Below are positions 8,002 through 17,512 of a DNA stretch of 42,950 nucleotides, piece by piece. The notes under the pieces are model-generated. The model was not told the DNA's origin. It saw only the letters and a program-made list of their open reading frames with translations, and ran no database searches. Where the stretch lies: contig JEMY01000047.1 of assembly GCA_000585075.1 (NCBI GenBank), forward strand, positions 1 to 42,950. The letters are read 5' to 3'. Each line of letters begins with the position of its first letter. The stretch's first letter is position 1. Made by a program: the position numbers and the translations under genes. This DNA is from Candidatus Accumulibacter regalis (GTDB lineage: Bacteria > Pseudomonadota > Gammaproteobacteria > Burkholderiales > Rhodocyclaceae).

Positions 8002-9390
8002 TCAGCATTCGGTGAAGCTGACCGCCAGGCCGCCGCGTGAGGTTTCCTTGTATTTGTCGAGCATGTCGCGGCCGGTGTCGCGCATGGTGCGGATCGCGTG
8101 ATCGAGCGAAACGGTATGCGCGCCGTCGCCGCGCAGCGCCAGTTGGGCGGCATTGATGGCCTTGATCGAAGCCATCGCGTTGCGCTCGATGCACGGCACC
8201 TGCACGAGACCGGCGACCGGGTCGCAGGTCAGGCCGAGGTTGTGTTCGAGGCCGATTTCGGCGGCGTTCTCGACCTGTTCAGGGCTGCCGCCCATGATTT
8301 CAGTGAGCCCGGCTGCGGCCATCGCGCAGGCCGAGCCGACCTCGCCCTGACAACCGACTTCGGCACCCGAGATCGACGCGTTCTTCTTGCACAGGGTGCC
8401 GATGGCCGCTGCAGTCAGCAGGAAGTCGCTGACGTCGCTGGCGCTGCTGCCGGGCTGGAAGTCCATGTAGTAGTGCAGCACGGCGGGGATGATTCCGGCT
8501 GCGCCGTTGGTCGGCGCGGTGACTACGCGGCCGCCGCCGGCGTTCTCCTCGTTGACCGCCAGCGCATAGAGATTGACCCAGTCGAGCGCGGCCATGGTGT
8601 CGCTGATCAGATTGCGTCCGACTTCGCGCTGCTGCAGCTTGGCGTGCAGCGCCGGCGCGCGGCGGCGCACTTCGAGGCCGCCCGGCAGCACGCCGCCCTG
8701 GTGGGCGATGCCGCGGGCGACACAGGCACGCATGGCTTTCCAGATACGGTGCAGCGCCGCCCGCGTCTCGTCGTCGCCGCGCCAGGCACGTTCGTTCTCG
8801 AGCATCACCTCGCTGACGCGCAGCGAATGCCGGCGACAGATGGCCAGCAGGTCGGCGGCGCTATTGAACTCGTGGCGCAATGGCTTTTCCGCGATCGCGC
8901 GGGCGCTGGCGCCGGCCCTGGCCTGCGCTTCGTCGATCACGAAGCCGCCGCCGACCGAGTAGAAGGTATTCTCGAAGAGCACGCCATCGTCGCCGTGGGC
9001 GCCGAGCCGCAAGGCGTTGGGGTGGTAGGGCAGGCTCACCGGCAACAAGCGCATGTCGCGGCCCCAGTCGAAAGGCACGGCGACCCTTGCGGCGAGCAGC
9101 AGACTGGCGCTGCGTTGCACCTCGGCGACCGCGGGAGCGATGAAATCAGGATCGATGGTGTCGGCGCGCTGGCCCATCAGGCCGACGATCACCGCACGAT
9201 CGGTGCCGTGCCCGATCCCGGTCGCTGCCAGCGAGCCGTAGAGCCTGACGTCGACACGGCGCACCGCGCCGAGCAGCTTTCTGGCTGCCAGATCAAGGAC
9301 GAAGTCGTGCGCTGCCTGCATCGGGCCGATGGTGTGGGAGCTCGACGGGCCAACGCCAATTTTGAACAGATCGAGGACACTGATCGACAT
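8002..9390 (-). CDS. sdaA: L-serine dehydratase, iron-sulfur dependent, single chain
   Basis: A 462-residue enzyme converting L-serine to pyruvate and ammonia with a 4Fe-4S cluster. The N-terminal domain ([16 protein letters not shown]) and the C-terminal catalytic domain ([11 protein letters not shown], about residue 292) are in one chain, as in E. coli SdaA/SdaB. Likely cluster ligands are C347 (EVGCQGEVG), C389 (LTCDP) and C400 (VPCIE). The protein ends in Cys462 (SFTEC). In the Legionella enzyme the C-terminal Cys reaches into the active site and caps the cluster, so the tail here is probably functional. The ATG at 9390 gives the canonical [12 protein letters not shown] start. It is transcribed alone, divergent from the RIO kinase gene. 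Confidence 0.95.
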   Translation of the reverse strand: MSISVLDLFKIGVGPSSSHTIGPMQAAHDFVLDLAARKLLGAVRRVDVRLYGSLAATGIGHGTDRAVIVGLMGQRADTIDPDFIAPAVAEVQRSASLLLAARVAVPFDWGRDMRLLPVSLPYHPNALRLGAHGDDGVLFENTFYSVGGGFVIDEAQARAGASARAIAEKPLRHEFNSAADLLAICRRHSLRVSEVMLENERAWRGDDETRAALHRIWKAMRACVARGIAHQGGVLPGGLEVRRRAPALHAKLQQREVGRNLISDTMAALDWVNLYALAVNEENAGGGRVVTAPTNGAAGIIPAVLHYYMDFQPGSSASDVSDFLLTAAAIGTLCKKNASISGAEVGCQGEVGSACAMAAAGLTEIMGGSPEQVENAAEIGLEHNLGLTCDPVAGLVQVPCIERNAMASIKAINAAQLALRGDGAHTVSLDHAIRTMRDTGRDMLDKYKETSRGGLAVSFTEC

Positions 9391-9708
9391 GGAGATCCTG
9401 TTTCGGTAGGGCTGGCTTCAATAGGGCTGATCCGGAAAAGCCGGGGCCGGTGTCGATTCGCATACGCTTGGCGATGGCTGCGCCTATCAATCGATGCTTT
9501 CTTGTCCGCGCTTCAGTATAGGCCGGCGACGCTGCGTTGCGACGACGCGGCGCTCCGTGTGCGGCAGAAGACGCTACACTGCGCGCTTGGCGCAGGCTTT
9601 CCCAGGTCTGCGCTCGACGGAGTCCCTGACCATGACCGTCTTGTCCGGTGCCTCGGTCGCGCAGTTTGCCCATCGCCCTCAGTAGGAAAACCAGGAAATG
9701 AACACCCC
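9391..9708. other. Divergent intergenic region, sdaA / RIO kinase
   Basis: 318 bases without a convincing gene. One possible sdaA promoter is listed separately; no clear promoter for the kinase gene and no recognisable glycine riboswitch was seen. Confidence 0.5.
9515..9543 (-). promoter_or_regulatory. Possible sdaA promoter
   Basis: On the minus strand TATACT (9520 down to 9515, five of six consensus bases) lies 17 bases after GTCGCA (9543 down to 9538, three of six). The start would be about 120 bases before sdaA. The weak -35 keeps this tentative. Confidence 0.25.
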
Positions 9709-10554
9709 ATGAAGACCCCGGCAAGGCTCGCCACGCTCGTTGAAGAAGGCCTCGTTGACGAGGTGCTCGGCCAGCTCATGAGCGGCAAGGAGGCCACCGT
9801 CTATGTCGTTCGCTGCGGCGAAGACATTCGCTGCGCCAAAGTCTACAAGGAAGCCAGTCAACGTAGCTTCCGCCACAACGCCTCGTATCAGGAGGGTCGC
9901 AAGGTAAGAAACAGCCGGCAGGCGCGCGCCATGGAGAAGGGCAGCCGTTTTGGGCGCAAGATGCAGGAAGAGGTCTGGCAGAGTGCCGAGGTCGACGCCC
10001 TGTATCGGCTGGCTGCGGCGGGTGTGCGGGTCCCGCAGCCGCATCTGTGCTACGAGGGTGTCTTGCTGATGGATTTGATCGTAGACGCCAACGGTGATGC
10101 CGCTCCGCGCCTCAACGATGTCGAGCTCAGCGACGAACTGGCGCTGGAATTTCACGCCCTGCTCATCAATCAGGTGGTACGGATGCTGTGCGCCGGAATC
10201 ATCCACGGCGATCTTTCCGAATACAACATCCTTGTCGGCGAGGACGGACCGGTGATCATCGATGTGCCCCAGGCCATCGATGCGGCGGGCAACAGCAACG
10301 CCGCCGAAATGTTCGCCCGCGACGTGATCAATCTGCGAACCTACTTCAGCGCTTTTGCGCCGTCGCTGGCGGACACCCAGTTTGGCAAGGAGATCTGGGC
10401 GCACTACGAAAGTGGCTCGCTGACTCCGGACCTTGCCTTGACCGGGTACGTCGTTGCCGACGAACGACTGGCCGATGTCGACGCCGTCCTGCAACAGGTC
10501 GATCTGGCCATCAAGGAAAATGAAATCCGCCGTATGTGCAAGGAAGATCAATGA
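9709..10554 (+). CDS. RIO-type serine protein kinase
   Basis: A 281-residue protein of the RIO1-like atypical kinase family found in proteobacteria (PA4780-like). All catalytic elements are visible: the ATP-binding loop SGKEATVY at residues 25-32, the phosphate-contacting Lys K44 in CAKVYK, the catalytic loop HGDLSEYN (D168, N173) and the metal-binding D185 in IIDVPQA. The long basic stretch around residues 52-90 matches the RIO1 flexible loop. The ATG at 9709 fits the family; the same frame stays open far upstream, antisense to sdaA, without meaning. AGGA lies about 14 bases before the start. The secreted DUF3616 gene follows after 22 bases. The substrate is unknown; bacterial RIO kinases are little studied. 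Confidence 0.9.
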   Translation: MKTPARLATLVEEGLVDEVLGQLMSGKEATVYVVRCGEDIRCAKVYKEASQRSFRHNASYQEGRKVRNSRQARAMEKGSRFGRKMQEEVWQSAEVDALYRLAAAGVRVPQPHLCYEGVLLMDLIVDANGDAAPRLNDVELSDELALEFHALLINQVVRMLCAGIIHGDLSEYNILVGEDGPVIIDVPQAIDAAGNSNAAEMFARDVINLRTYFSAFAPSLADTQFGKEIWAHYESGSLTPDLALTGYVVADERLADVDAVLQQVDLAIKENEIRRMCKEDQ

Positions 10555-10576
10555 CCTCCCGGAGCACTCCGAGACC

Positions 10577-11752
10577 ATGAAGCATTCCGGAACCCGCTTT
10601 CTACCGTCCTGGCGCCGCAGCGCGCTGGCGCTCGTCAGTGCCAGCCTTCTTTGGGCGCCAGGCAGCACGTATGCGCAAACACCGCTCACCATCCCCAGCG
10701 TGCAGCCGACCAGCGGGCCATGGGATAGCGGCGATGGCTTCTCCTTCAAGCTGGGCAAAAAGAAAGACGCAAAGATCCGTCGCTCGGTGAGCGGCATCGC
10801 TTGCAGCCGCAGTGCCGTGCAACAGCGCATCTGCCTGTTGGTCTTCGACGAGGGGGTCGAGGCGCGTTACGCCACCCTGCGCGACGGGACCCTGGTGGTC
10901 GGGCCGGAGCGGGTTGCGCTGCGCGCCGACGAGGGTGAACTGGACGCCGAAGGCGCGGCCACCGACGGCAACTACTTCTACGTCACCGGCTCGCACTCGG
11001 CGAAGCGTTCCGACTGCCGGAACAACCCGCACAGCCGCCATGTGATCCGCTTTCGCCGCGATCCGGCGACCGGCCGTGCGCTGCGCTCTCCGGGCGGTGA
11101 CCCCAGCGGGGTGCTGGTGGATTACGCCGACAGCGGACGCCTGTGGTCGATCATGCAAGCGCAGCCCGAACTCCAGGCGCATGTCGGCGAAGGCAAATGC
11201 CTGGGCACGACTGCTCCCCCCGAGGCGCCGAAGTTGCTCGGGCAGCACGGGGTCAACATCGAAGGCCTGGCGGTCAGCGACGGACGCCTCTATTTCGGCT
11301 TTCGTGGCCCGGCCAGGAAGGGCCAGGCCGTCATCCTTGCCGTCGATAGCGAAGCGCTGTTCCAGGGTGGCGATGTCCGGGCCAGCATCACCCGAATCAA
11401 GGTCGGCGCAGGGCGTGGCATACGCGACATGGTGGCCGTTCAAGGCGGTATCCTGCTGTTGACCGGGCCGGACGACGACCCGGCCACGCAGCCGGGAGTG
11501 AAGTGGGCGATATCCTGGTGGGACGGAAAAAGTAGCAGCGGGGTGGTCACCCCCAAAACGCTGGCCACCCTCGATCTCGGTGGCGTGGAACTGCGCGAGA
11601 TCAAGGCAGGAAAAGCGAACGTCTGCGAAGACAAGGAGCTGAAACCCGAGGCCATGACCGTGCTGGACGAGACGCCACAAGCCTACAGGCTGCTGATCCT
11701 GTCGGACGGCATGTGCGACGGCGGAGCGCTGACGTTTTCCGTACCGCGCTGA
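10577..11752 (+). CDS. Secreted DUF3616 family protein
   Basis: A 391-residue protein with an N-terminal signal peptide: basic residues, a hydrophobic core ALALVSASLLW and a likely cut after A33 (TYA/QTP). The mature part matches the DUF3616 type, a beta-rich, probably propeller-like periplasmic protein, with patterns such as GLAVSDGRLYFGFRGP and MVAVQGGILLLTGPDDD. Its activity is not established. Five or more cysteines in the mature part could form disulfides. The ATG at 10577 is chosen because the signal peptide begins there; the frame also reads upstream into the kinase gene. It lies 22 bases after the RIO kinase gene, so the two are probably co-transcribed. Confidence 0.75.
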   Translation: MKHSGTRFLPSWRRSALALVSASLLWAPGSTYAQTPLTIPSVQPTSGPWDSGDGFSFKLGKKKDAKIRRSVSGIACSRSAVQQRICLLVFDEGVEARYATLRDGTLVVGPERVALRADEGELDAEGAATDGNYFYVTGSHSAKRSDCRNNPHSRHVIRFRRDPATGRALRSPGGDPSGVLVDYADSGRLWSIMQAQPELQAHVGEGKCLGTTAPPEAPKLLGQHGVNIEGLAVSDGRLYFGFRGPARKGQAVILAVDSEALFQGGDVRASITRIKVGAGRGIRDMVAVQGGILLLTGPDDDPATQPGVKWAISWWDGKSSSGVVTPKTLATLDLGGVELREIKAGKANVCEDKELKPEAMTVLDETPQAYRLLILSDGMCDGGALTFSVPR

Positions 11753-11767
11753 GCGGGCAGTGCCCGC
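11753..11767 (+). terminator. Small hairpin between convergent genes
   Basis: GCGGGC and GCCCGC form a 6-bp stem with a 3-base loop directly after the DUF3616 stop. There is no T-run, so it is at most a weak terminator. The convergent glgB stop lies 126 bases further on. Confidence 0.25.
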
Positions 11768-11892
11768 AGAAGCCATCGCCGGCAAGAAAGCGCGTGCCGA
11801 TTTGCAGCCGTGGCGCGCCGCCGCGCTCGATCTTCGGCGGCACGCCCGGCATGGAGCAGCGTTCGCGCTTGTCGCGAATGGCAACGACCCGG

Positions 11893-14082
11893 CTAGCGAA
11901 CCGGCTTCAGCACGATGGTCGCCAGCGGCGGCACGGTGACTTCCAGTGAGTGCGAACGATTCATCCACGGTAGCGAGTGGGCAATCAGAGAATCCTGCCC
12001 ATTGCCGAGGTTGCTGCCACCGTAGAAATGTGAATCGGAGTTGAAGATCTCGGCGTAAGCGCCTTCGTCAGGCACGCCGATGCGGTAGTTCGTACGCGGG
12101 ACCGGGGTCAGGTTCACGACCACGATCACGAACTCGGATCCGGCGCGGCGCACGAAGCTCAGTATCGACTGCGCGGAATCGTTGCAGTCGATCCACTCGA
12201 AGCCGGTCCACTCGAACTCGTGACCGTAAAGCGCCGGAGTGTCGCGATAGAGGTGGTTGAGGTCGGCCACCATGCGTTGCATGCCGCTGTGCAGCGGGTA
12301 TTCGAGCACATACCAGTCGAGCACGCCGGCGCTGTTCCATTCCAGACCCTGGCCGAATTCGGTTCCCATGAACAGCAGCTTCTTGCCCGGATGGGTAAAC
12401 ATGTAGCTGTACAGCGTGCGCAGGTTGGCGAAGCGTTGCCATTCGTCACCGGGCATCTTGTTCAGCATCGAGCCTTTGCCATGCACCACTTCATCGTGCG
12501 AGAAGGGCAGCATGAAGTTCTCGGTGAACGAATAGAGCATGCTGAAGGTCAGCAGATTGTGGTGATACTGGCGATAGATCGGCTCCTGGGCGATGTAGCG
12601 CAGGGTGTCGTTCATCCAGCCCATGTTCCACTTGATGTCGAAGCCGAGGCCGCCCAGATAGACCGGCCGCGTCACCTGCGGCCACGACGTGGATTCCTCG
12701 GCAATGACCAGGGCGCCCGGACATTCGACGTGCGCCACGCTGTTCAGCTCGCGCAGGAAGTCGATCGCCTCCAGGTTCTCGCGGCCGCCGTACATGTTGG
12801 GAATCCAGTCCTCACGCGAATAGTCGAGGTAGAGCATCGACGCCACTGCGTCGACGCGCAGGCCGTCGAGGTGCATTTCGCGCAACCAGTACAGCGCACT
12901 GGCAACCAGGAAGTTTCTGACTTCGTTGCGACCGAAGTTGAAGATCAGCGTGGACCAGTCGAGGTGCTCGCCCTTGCGCGGGTCCTCGTGCTCGTAGAGC
13001 GCCGTGCCGTCGAAGCGGGCGAGGGCATAAGCGTCTTTCGGAAAGTGCGCCGGCACCCAGTCGAGAATCACGCCGATATGGTGGGCATGCAGGTGGTCGA
13101 CGAAGAAGCGAAAGTCGTCCGGCGTACCGAAACGGCTGGTCGGGGCGAAATAGCCGGTTGCCTGATAGCCCCACGAGAGGTCGAAGGGATGCTCGGTGAC
13201 CGGCAGCAGTTCGACGTGCGTGAAGCCCATGCGCGTGACGTAATCGACGAGACGGACCGCCAGCTCGCGGTAGTTGAGAAACTCCCCCTCCGGTCCGCGC
13301 TGCCATGAACCGAGGTGCACCTCGTAGACCGACATCGGCGCGTGCTGCCAGTCCCACAGGGCACGCTTGGCCATCCACTCGCCGTCCTGCCAGACATGCT
13401 CCGAATCGCCGACGACGATCGACGCGGTTTTCGGCCGCGCCTCGAACTGCTGTCCGTAGGGGTCGGACTTAAGCAGCACCTCACCGCTATGGCGATTCCT
13501 GATCTCGAAGCGGTAGAACGCCCCCGGCGCAAGATCGGGGATGAAAATTTCCCACACGCCACTGCCCGGACGCACGCGCATCTGGTGGCGACGACCGTCC
13601 CAGCGGTTGAAGTCGCCGACCACGCTCACCCGCTCGGCATTGGGGGCCCAGACGGCGAACAAGACGCCGGCGACGCCATCGACTTCGCGGCAATTTGCGC
13701 CGAGGATGTTGTAGGCGTGGCGGTGGTTGCCCGCGCTGAGCAGGTGCAGGTCGAGATCGCCGATCTGCGGCGCGTAGGAATAGGGGTCATGGGCAATGTG
13801 CTGGCGATGAGCATCGTCAAGCCAGATCAGCCGATAGTGCTCGGGAACGTCGTTGGCCGCCCCGCGCCAGGTGAAGAAATCGCTCTCGCCGATACGTTCC
13901 AGGCGACGGTTTCCTTCCAGTATGGATACTTCCACGGCATGCGGAATATAGACGCATACGTTTACGCCGCTTTCATCCGGATGCTTGCCCAGCACCTCGA
14001 ATGGGTCGTGATGTCTGGCCTTGATGATCTTGATGTGGTTGTCATTGAGGGAGGGTCGGGTCATCTTCTCTGCCTGTTTCAT
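11893..14082 (-). CDS. glgB: 1,4-alpha-glucan branching enzyme GlgB (GH13_9)
   Basis: A 729-residue enzyme that forms alpha-1,6 branches in glycogen by cutting and transferring alpha-1,4 chains. The N-terminal modules cover roughly residues 1-230 ([10 protein letters not shown], then the CBM48 motif [18 protein letters not shown]). The GH13 barrel follows, with the nucleophile D411 (LRVDAVASM), the acid/base E462 (VIAEEST) and D530 ([13 protein letters not shown]). Length equals the E. coli enzyme (728). The ATG at 14082 ([10 protein letters not shown]) has GAGAA at a suitable distance; the frame extends to 14250 without family similarity. No other glycogen gene is next to it, so it stands alone. 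Glycogen metabolism fits a polyphosphate- or glycogen-cycling betaproteobacterium. Confidence 0.96.
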   Translation of the reverse strand: MKQAEKMTRPSLNDNHIKIIKARHHDPFEVLGKHPDESGVNVCVYIPHAVEVSILEGNRRLERIGESDFFTWRGAANDVPEHYRLIWLDDAHRQHIAHDPYSYAPQIGDLDLHLLSAGNHRHAYNILGANCREVDGVAGVLFAVWAPNAERVSVVGDFNRWDGRRHQMRVRPGSGVWEIFIPDLAPGAFYRFEIRNRHSGEVLLKSDPYGQQFEARPKTASIVVGDSEHVWQDGEWMAKRALWDWQHAPMSVYEVHLGSWQRGPEGEFLNYRELAVRLVDYVTRMGFTHVELLPVTEHPFDLSWGYQATGYFAPTSRFGTPDDFRFFVDHLHAHHIGVILDWVPAHFPKDAYALARFDGTALYEHEDPRKGEHLDWSTLIFNFGRNEVRNFLVASALYWLREMHLDGLRVDAVASMLYLDYSREDWIPNMYGGRENLEAIDFLRELNSVAHVECPGALVIAEESTSWPQVTRPVYLGGLGFDIKWNMGWMNDTLRYIAQEPIYRQYHHNLLTFSMLYSFTENFMLPFSHDEVVHGKGSMLNKMPGDEWQRFANLRTLYSYMFTHPGKKLLFMGTEFGQGLEWNSAGVLDWYVLEYPLHSGMQRMVADLNHLYRDTPALYGHEFEWTGFEWIDCNDSAQSILSFVRRAGSEFVIVVVNLTPVPRTNYRIGVPDEGAYAEIFNSDSHFYGGSNLGNGQDSLIAHSLPWMNRSHSLEVTVPPLATIVLKPVR

Positions 14083-14582
14083 GTGCTTTCTCGATTTTGC
14101 GTTGACGTCGCGGTTCGCATACGGGCCACGGCTGGGGAATTGTGGGAGCGGTCTGCTGGGCGCGCCAAGAGTCGGCGAAGTGCGGCGCCGTGTCATGCGC
14201 GCGTCCTTGTTCGTTCCACAACGCTCGGCCTCAAGTTTATTACTTGGCATTTGCTACCACAATAGCAGCGTGGATAAGCGCCAGCATCGAGTGGGCAGCG
14301 TGCCGGCCCGGCAGGATCGTTTTCACCAAGGTGCAGCGGCGTCGCGAATGGCGTGGCGCGGGCGAAGTAGCGATGTTCATCGCGGCAGCGGCTCGCGGGC
14401 TCTGCGCGCCGGGAATGGTCGCTCCCGAAGCCTCACTTGCTGGCTCGGGAAGGTCGCTGGAGGCGGCAGGGAATGGCGATGTCCTGCAGTGAAGTCGCTC
14501 ACGCGGGGCAATTTGCCGCATAATATCACCTGCTTGAAACGGCAATAAAAACGAAGCTCGGCATTTCTTGGAAGCCTCGCCG
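14083..14582. other. Divergent intergenic region, glgB / patatin
   Basis: 500 bases with no convincing gene; reading frames here lack protein-like composition. An AT-richer patch around 14235-14270 may hold the glgB promoter. CATAAT at 14519-14524 could be a -10 for the patatin gene, placing its start about 50 bases upstream of the ATG, but no good -35 goes with it. Confidence 0.4.
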
Positions 14583-15887
14583 ATGGAAGCCAAGTCCGGC
14601 ACCAAGCCCTTCCGCATACTTTCACTGGACGGTGGCGGTACGTTCGCCTTGATTCAGGCGAGGGCGCTTGACGACCTTTTTCCGGGTGAGAATGGACATC
14701 AGGTTCTCAGTCATTTTGACCTGGTGTCGGCCTGCTCGGGTGGGTCGATCGTCGCTGCGGCACTGATCGAGGGTTATTCGCCGCGCGAAATCTTTGCCCT
14801 GTTCGACAACCCCGCAAATCGCCACGCGCTTTTTGGGCGATTGCCCTGGTATCGGAGTCTCTTGCAGTTGCTTACCGGCGTTTTTTCACCAACGAGCGCG
14901 GTTGGTCATCGTTTTTCTACCGACGGAAAGCTTGCCTTCTTGCACCGCATACTTCCCCAAATGGGTACCACATCACTGCACAACCTGCACGGCGTTCTCA
15001 ACGACAGTATCGCTGCCCTGCGCAAACAGCGCGAGGAACCGGGCAGGCCAACGTCTTTTCTTTTTGTGACCTACGACTTCGACCGCGACCGGGCGCGCAT
15101 GATGCGTAGCGATGTGACGAGCCCTGCGGCCAGTTTCCCGCATCGGCAGCAGCGCGCGACGCTGGCCCAGGCGGCGCATGCGTCGAGTACTGCACCGATC
15201 AACTGGTTCGACAAGCCCGCCGAATTTGACGGTAGTCGTTTCTGGGACGGCGCCATGACCGGCTACAACAATCCGGTGCTGGCAGGCGTTGTCGAAGCCA
15301 TCGCCATGGGCGTGCCGCGTCACGACATCGGCGTTCTGTCGCTGGGCACGAGCACGGTTTTTCTGCCCGAATGCGGCAGCGAAGGAATCCCGGATGCCTT
15401 GTGCCGGCCGCGCGCCAGCACCGGCTTTCTCCCGGAACTGGTCAAGGTCGGCAAGACGATCATCGCCGATCCTCCGGATGCCCACACCTTCATTGCCCAC
15501 CTCATGCTTGACGGCGGCTTGCCGGCTGACGTGTCGTGTTGTCCCTACACCGACACGGCGATCGTGCGCATGAATCCGGTGATTCAGCCGATCATCGATC
15601 GGACGACGGGGCTGTGGAGTGCCCCGGCGGGCTGGAGCGTAGACGATTTTCGCCGCATTGCCGATATGGATATCTCCGCGCGTCGGCAGGAGGACGTGGA
15701 CTTGATCAAGCGGCTGTGTGACGGGTGGTTGCGCGATGACTGGCACAATCAGCCTGTCCGGGGTTGCGGCATCTGGGCCGAGCCGTCGTCGGACTCGCCC
15801 GGCCTGCCAAACACGGATCGCCTGTGTGAAGTCGGCCATCGCTGGTACAGCGATGCCAAATCTGCCTGGACCGCGCTGTCCGCTTGA
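14583..15887 (+). CDS. Patatin-like phospholipase (first of two)
   Basis: A 434-residue patatin-family lipid acyl hydrolase. The oxyanion loop DGGG is at residues 16-19 (SLDGGGTFALIQ), the nucleophile is S52 in SACSGGS, and the dyad Asp is D222 in FWDGAMTGYNNP. The usual GxSxG box reads A-C-S-G-G, so the first Gly is Ala. No signal peptide or membrane helix is seen, so it is probably cytosolic or injected. GGAAG eight bases before the ATG at 14583 favours that start over a TTG at 14568. The radical SAM gene follows after 21 bases, which suggests co-transcription. Patatins of this type occur as housekeeping lipases and as effectors in defence systems; no cyclase or sensor partner is present here, so a defence role is not supported. 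Confidence 0.85.
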   Translation: MEAKSGTKPFRILSLDGGGTFALIQARALDDLFPGENGHQVLSHFDLVSACSGGSIVAAALIEGYSPREIFALFDNPANRHALFGRLPWYRSLLQLLTGVFSPTSAVGHRFSTDGKLAFLHRILPQMGTTSLHNLHGVLNDSIAALRKQREEPGRPTSFLFVTYDFDRDRARMMRSDVTSPAASFPHRQQRATLAQAAHASSTAPINWFDKPAEFDGSRFWDGAMTGYNNPVLAGVVEAIAMGVPRHDIGVLSLGTSTVFLPECGSEGIPDALCRPRASTGFLPELVKVGKTIIADPPDAHTFIAHLMLDGGLPADVSCCPYTDTAIVRMNPVIQPIIDRTTGLWSAPAGWSVDDFRRIADMDISARRQEDVDLIKRLCDGWLRDDWHNQPVRGCGIWAEPSSDSPGLPNTDRLCEVGHRWYSDAKSAWTALSA

Positions 15888-15908
15888 TGACGGCGGACCG
15901 AGCCCGGC

Positions 15909-17471
15909 ATGCGCAATCCACGAATTCTGATCCTCAACTGCTATTCCGACAACCACCGCAGCGCGCGGGGGAGCCCGTGGATCGTGCCGCAATCCATTGC
16001 CCCCGCCGTACTGGCCGGCACGCTCGAGCCCAGCCGCGTCGATCTTCGCCTCGCCTGCGAGTTTCGCAGCGGTCCTTTCGAGGATTTTGGCGCGCTGCAA
16101 TGGGCAGATCTGCTGGTGCTGACTGGCCTGAACCCGGCGTTCGACCGCATGAAGCAGGTTACGGCGTATGCCAGAGCGCTCAATCCAGGTATTGTCGTGG
16201 CCATCGGTGGCCCGTTGGCGCGGATGCTGCCGACTCTCGGCCGGCGCTATTTCGATTACGTCTGTAGCGGCGATGTCGAGCAGATGGTCGGCGTGGTCGA
16301 CGCGGTCTTTGGCCCCGGCCACGCTGCCGAGGTGCCCACGCCGCGTCATGATCTGTTGCCCGGGAGTCGCATCATCGGCTACGTGGAAGCCTCCCGCAAT
16401 TGCAACTTCCGCTGCAACTTCTGCTCCATGACCGCCGAAGACCGCAAATTCATGGCCTACGACCTGGACGACGTGCGCCGCCAGATCGAGGCGCTTGGCT
16501 ACCGTCAGTGTGTGATGTTCCTCGACCAGAACTTTTTTGGCGGACCGCGTGCCTATTTCAAGGCGCGCATGACCCTCCTCAGGGAGTTGTTCGAGCAGCG
16601 CAAGTTCGGCGGCTGGGCGGCGCTGGTGACCGCCGATTTCTTCGCCGATGCCGGCAACCTCTCGCTGGCCCGCGAATCGGGCTGTATCGGTTTTTTTAGC
16701 GGCATCGAATCGTTCAGCCGCGCACAGGTTTCCGCCTTCAACAAGAAACAGAATCTGATCCTGCCGCAGGAGGAAACGATAGGCTCCTGTCTGGAGGCCG
16801 GTCTGATCTTTCACTACGGCCTGATATTCGACCTGACCGAGCAAAGGATCGACGATTTGCTGGCTGAAACCGAATTCATCGTCGGCAACCCGCGCATTAC
16901 CCTGCCGAGCTTCCTCAGTTTTGCCATCCCGATGCTCGGAACGCCGCTCTTCGGCAGCCGCCTGCGCGAGGGCGCGTTTCTGCCGAACGTCCGACTGCGC
17001 GACATGGATGGGCGATCGCTGGTCTGTCAGCCTCGCGACGCCATCGACCAGGCGGTCGCCTTTGCTGCACGGATGGACACGGGCCTGATGTCGAAACGCC
17101 GCTTGGCGATGCATGCCTGGTGCTTCTTTCGCCGTTATCGCGCTACTCTGTCCACTTGGGGACTGGTGAGCGGCTTGGGCAACGCCTGGAGCATGAGCTA
17201 CCCACGTTTCGGCAGCAATGGCCGCGACGGCCTTCGGCCCGGTCAGGACGGCTGCCGCAGCTACCTTGCCGGTTGCGAACCCCTCGGGTCGCTGTACCGG
17301 CCCCGGATGACGATTCCCGAACCTTACCGCGGTCATTTCGAGCCGCTCTATGTCACTGACCACGCTGGCGAACTGCACGAGGATCTGATTGACGATGCCG
17401 CCAGCTTGCTCCGCCCGAGCAGGGCCGAAGTGGCGAGGATTGCCACCTATAATGCGATCGCGACTCCCTGA
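15909..17471 (+). CDS. Radical SAM protein with N-terminal B12-binding-like domain
   Basis: A 520-residue radical SAM enzyme. The 4Fe-4S motif is C165-x3-C169-x2-C172 in SRNCNFRCNFCSM. Residues 1-140 have the alternating pattern of a cobalamin-binding-like Rossmann domain (ADLLVLTGLNP, GIVVAIGGPLARMLP), but I do not see the DxHxxG motif that coordinates cobalamin. The core (MFLDQNFFGG, GWAALVTADFF, IGFFSGIESFS) continues to about residue 400, and a C-terminal region of about 120 residues is unassigned. This is the architecture of B12-binding-domain radical SAM proteins such as HpnP- and BchE-like methylases and cyclases. The substrate cannot be told from sequence. It follows the patatin by 21 bases and precedes the GGDEF/EAL gene by 41, in the same direction. 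Confidence 0.85.
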   Translation: MRNPRILILNCYSDNHRSARGSPWIVPQSIAPAVLAGTLEPSRVDLRLACEFRSGPFEDFGALQWADLLVLTGLNPAFDRMKQVTAYARALNPGIVVAIGGPLARMLPTLGRRYFDYVCSGDVEQMVGVVDAVFGPGHAAEVPTPRHDLLPGSRIIGYVEASRNCNFRCNFCSMTAEDRKFMAYDLDDVRRQIEALGYRQCVMFLDQNFFGGPRAYFKARMTLLRELFEQRKFGGWAALVTADFFADAGNLSLARESGCIGFFSGIESFSRAQVSAFNKKQNLILPQEETIGSCLEAGLIFHYGLIFDLTEQRIDDLLAETEFIVGNPRITLPSFLSFAIPMLGTPLFGSRLREGAFLPNVRLRDMDGRSLVCQPRDAIDQAVAFAARMDTGLMSKRRLAMHAWCFFRRYRATLSTWGLVSGLGNAWSMSYPRFGSNGRDGLRPGQDGCRSYLAGCEPLGSLYRPRMTIPEPYRGHFEPLYVTDHAGELHEDLIDDAASLLRPSRAEVARIATYNAIATP

Positions 17472-17512
17472 CACGCGCCGGTTCCTGGCGTCTTGGGAGA
17501 CAGGAGGAGTGG

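Noticed and set aside
8098-9708. Long upstream extension of the RIO kinase frame
   Set aside because: It is antisense to sdaA, has shadow composition, and the kinase family starts at the ATG at 9709.
10601-11968. 455-codon minus-strand open frame
   Set aside because: Antisense to the DUF3616 gene, which has a signal peptide; high-GC shadow.
14583-17471. Patatin as part of a CBASS or other anti-phage system
   Set aside because: No nucleotide cyclase, sensor or accessory defence gene is adjacent; the neighbours are a radical SAM enzyme and a c-di-GMP protein.
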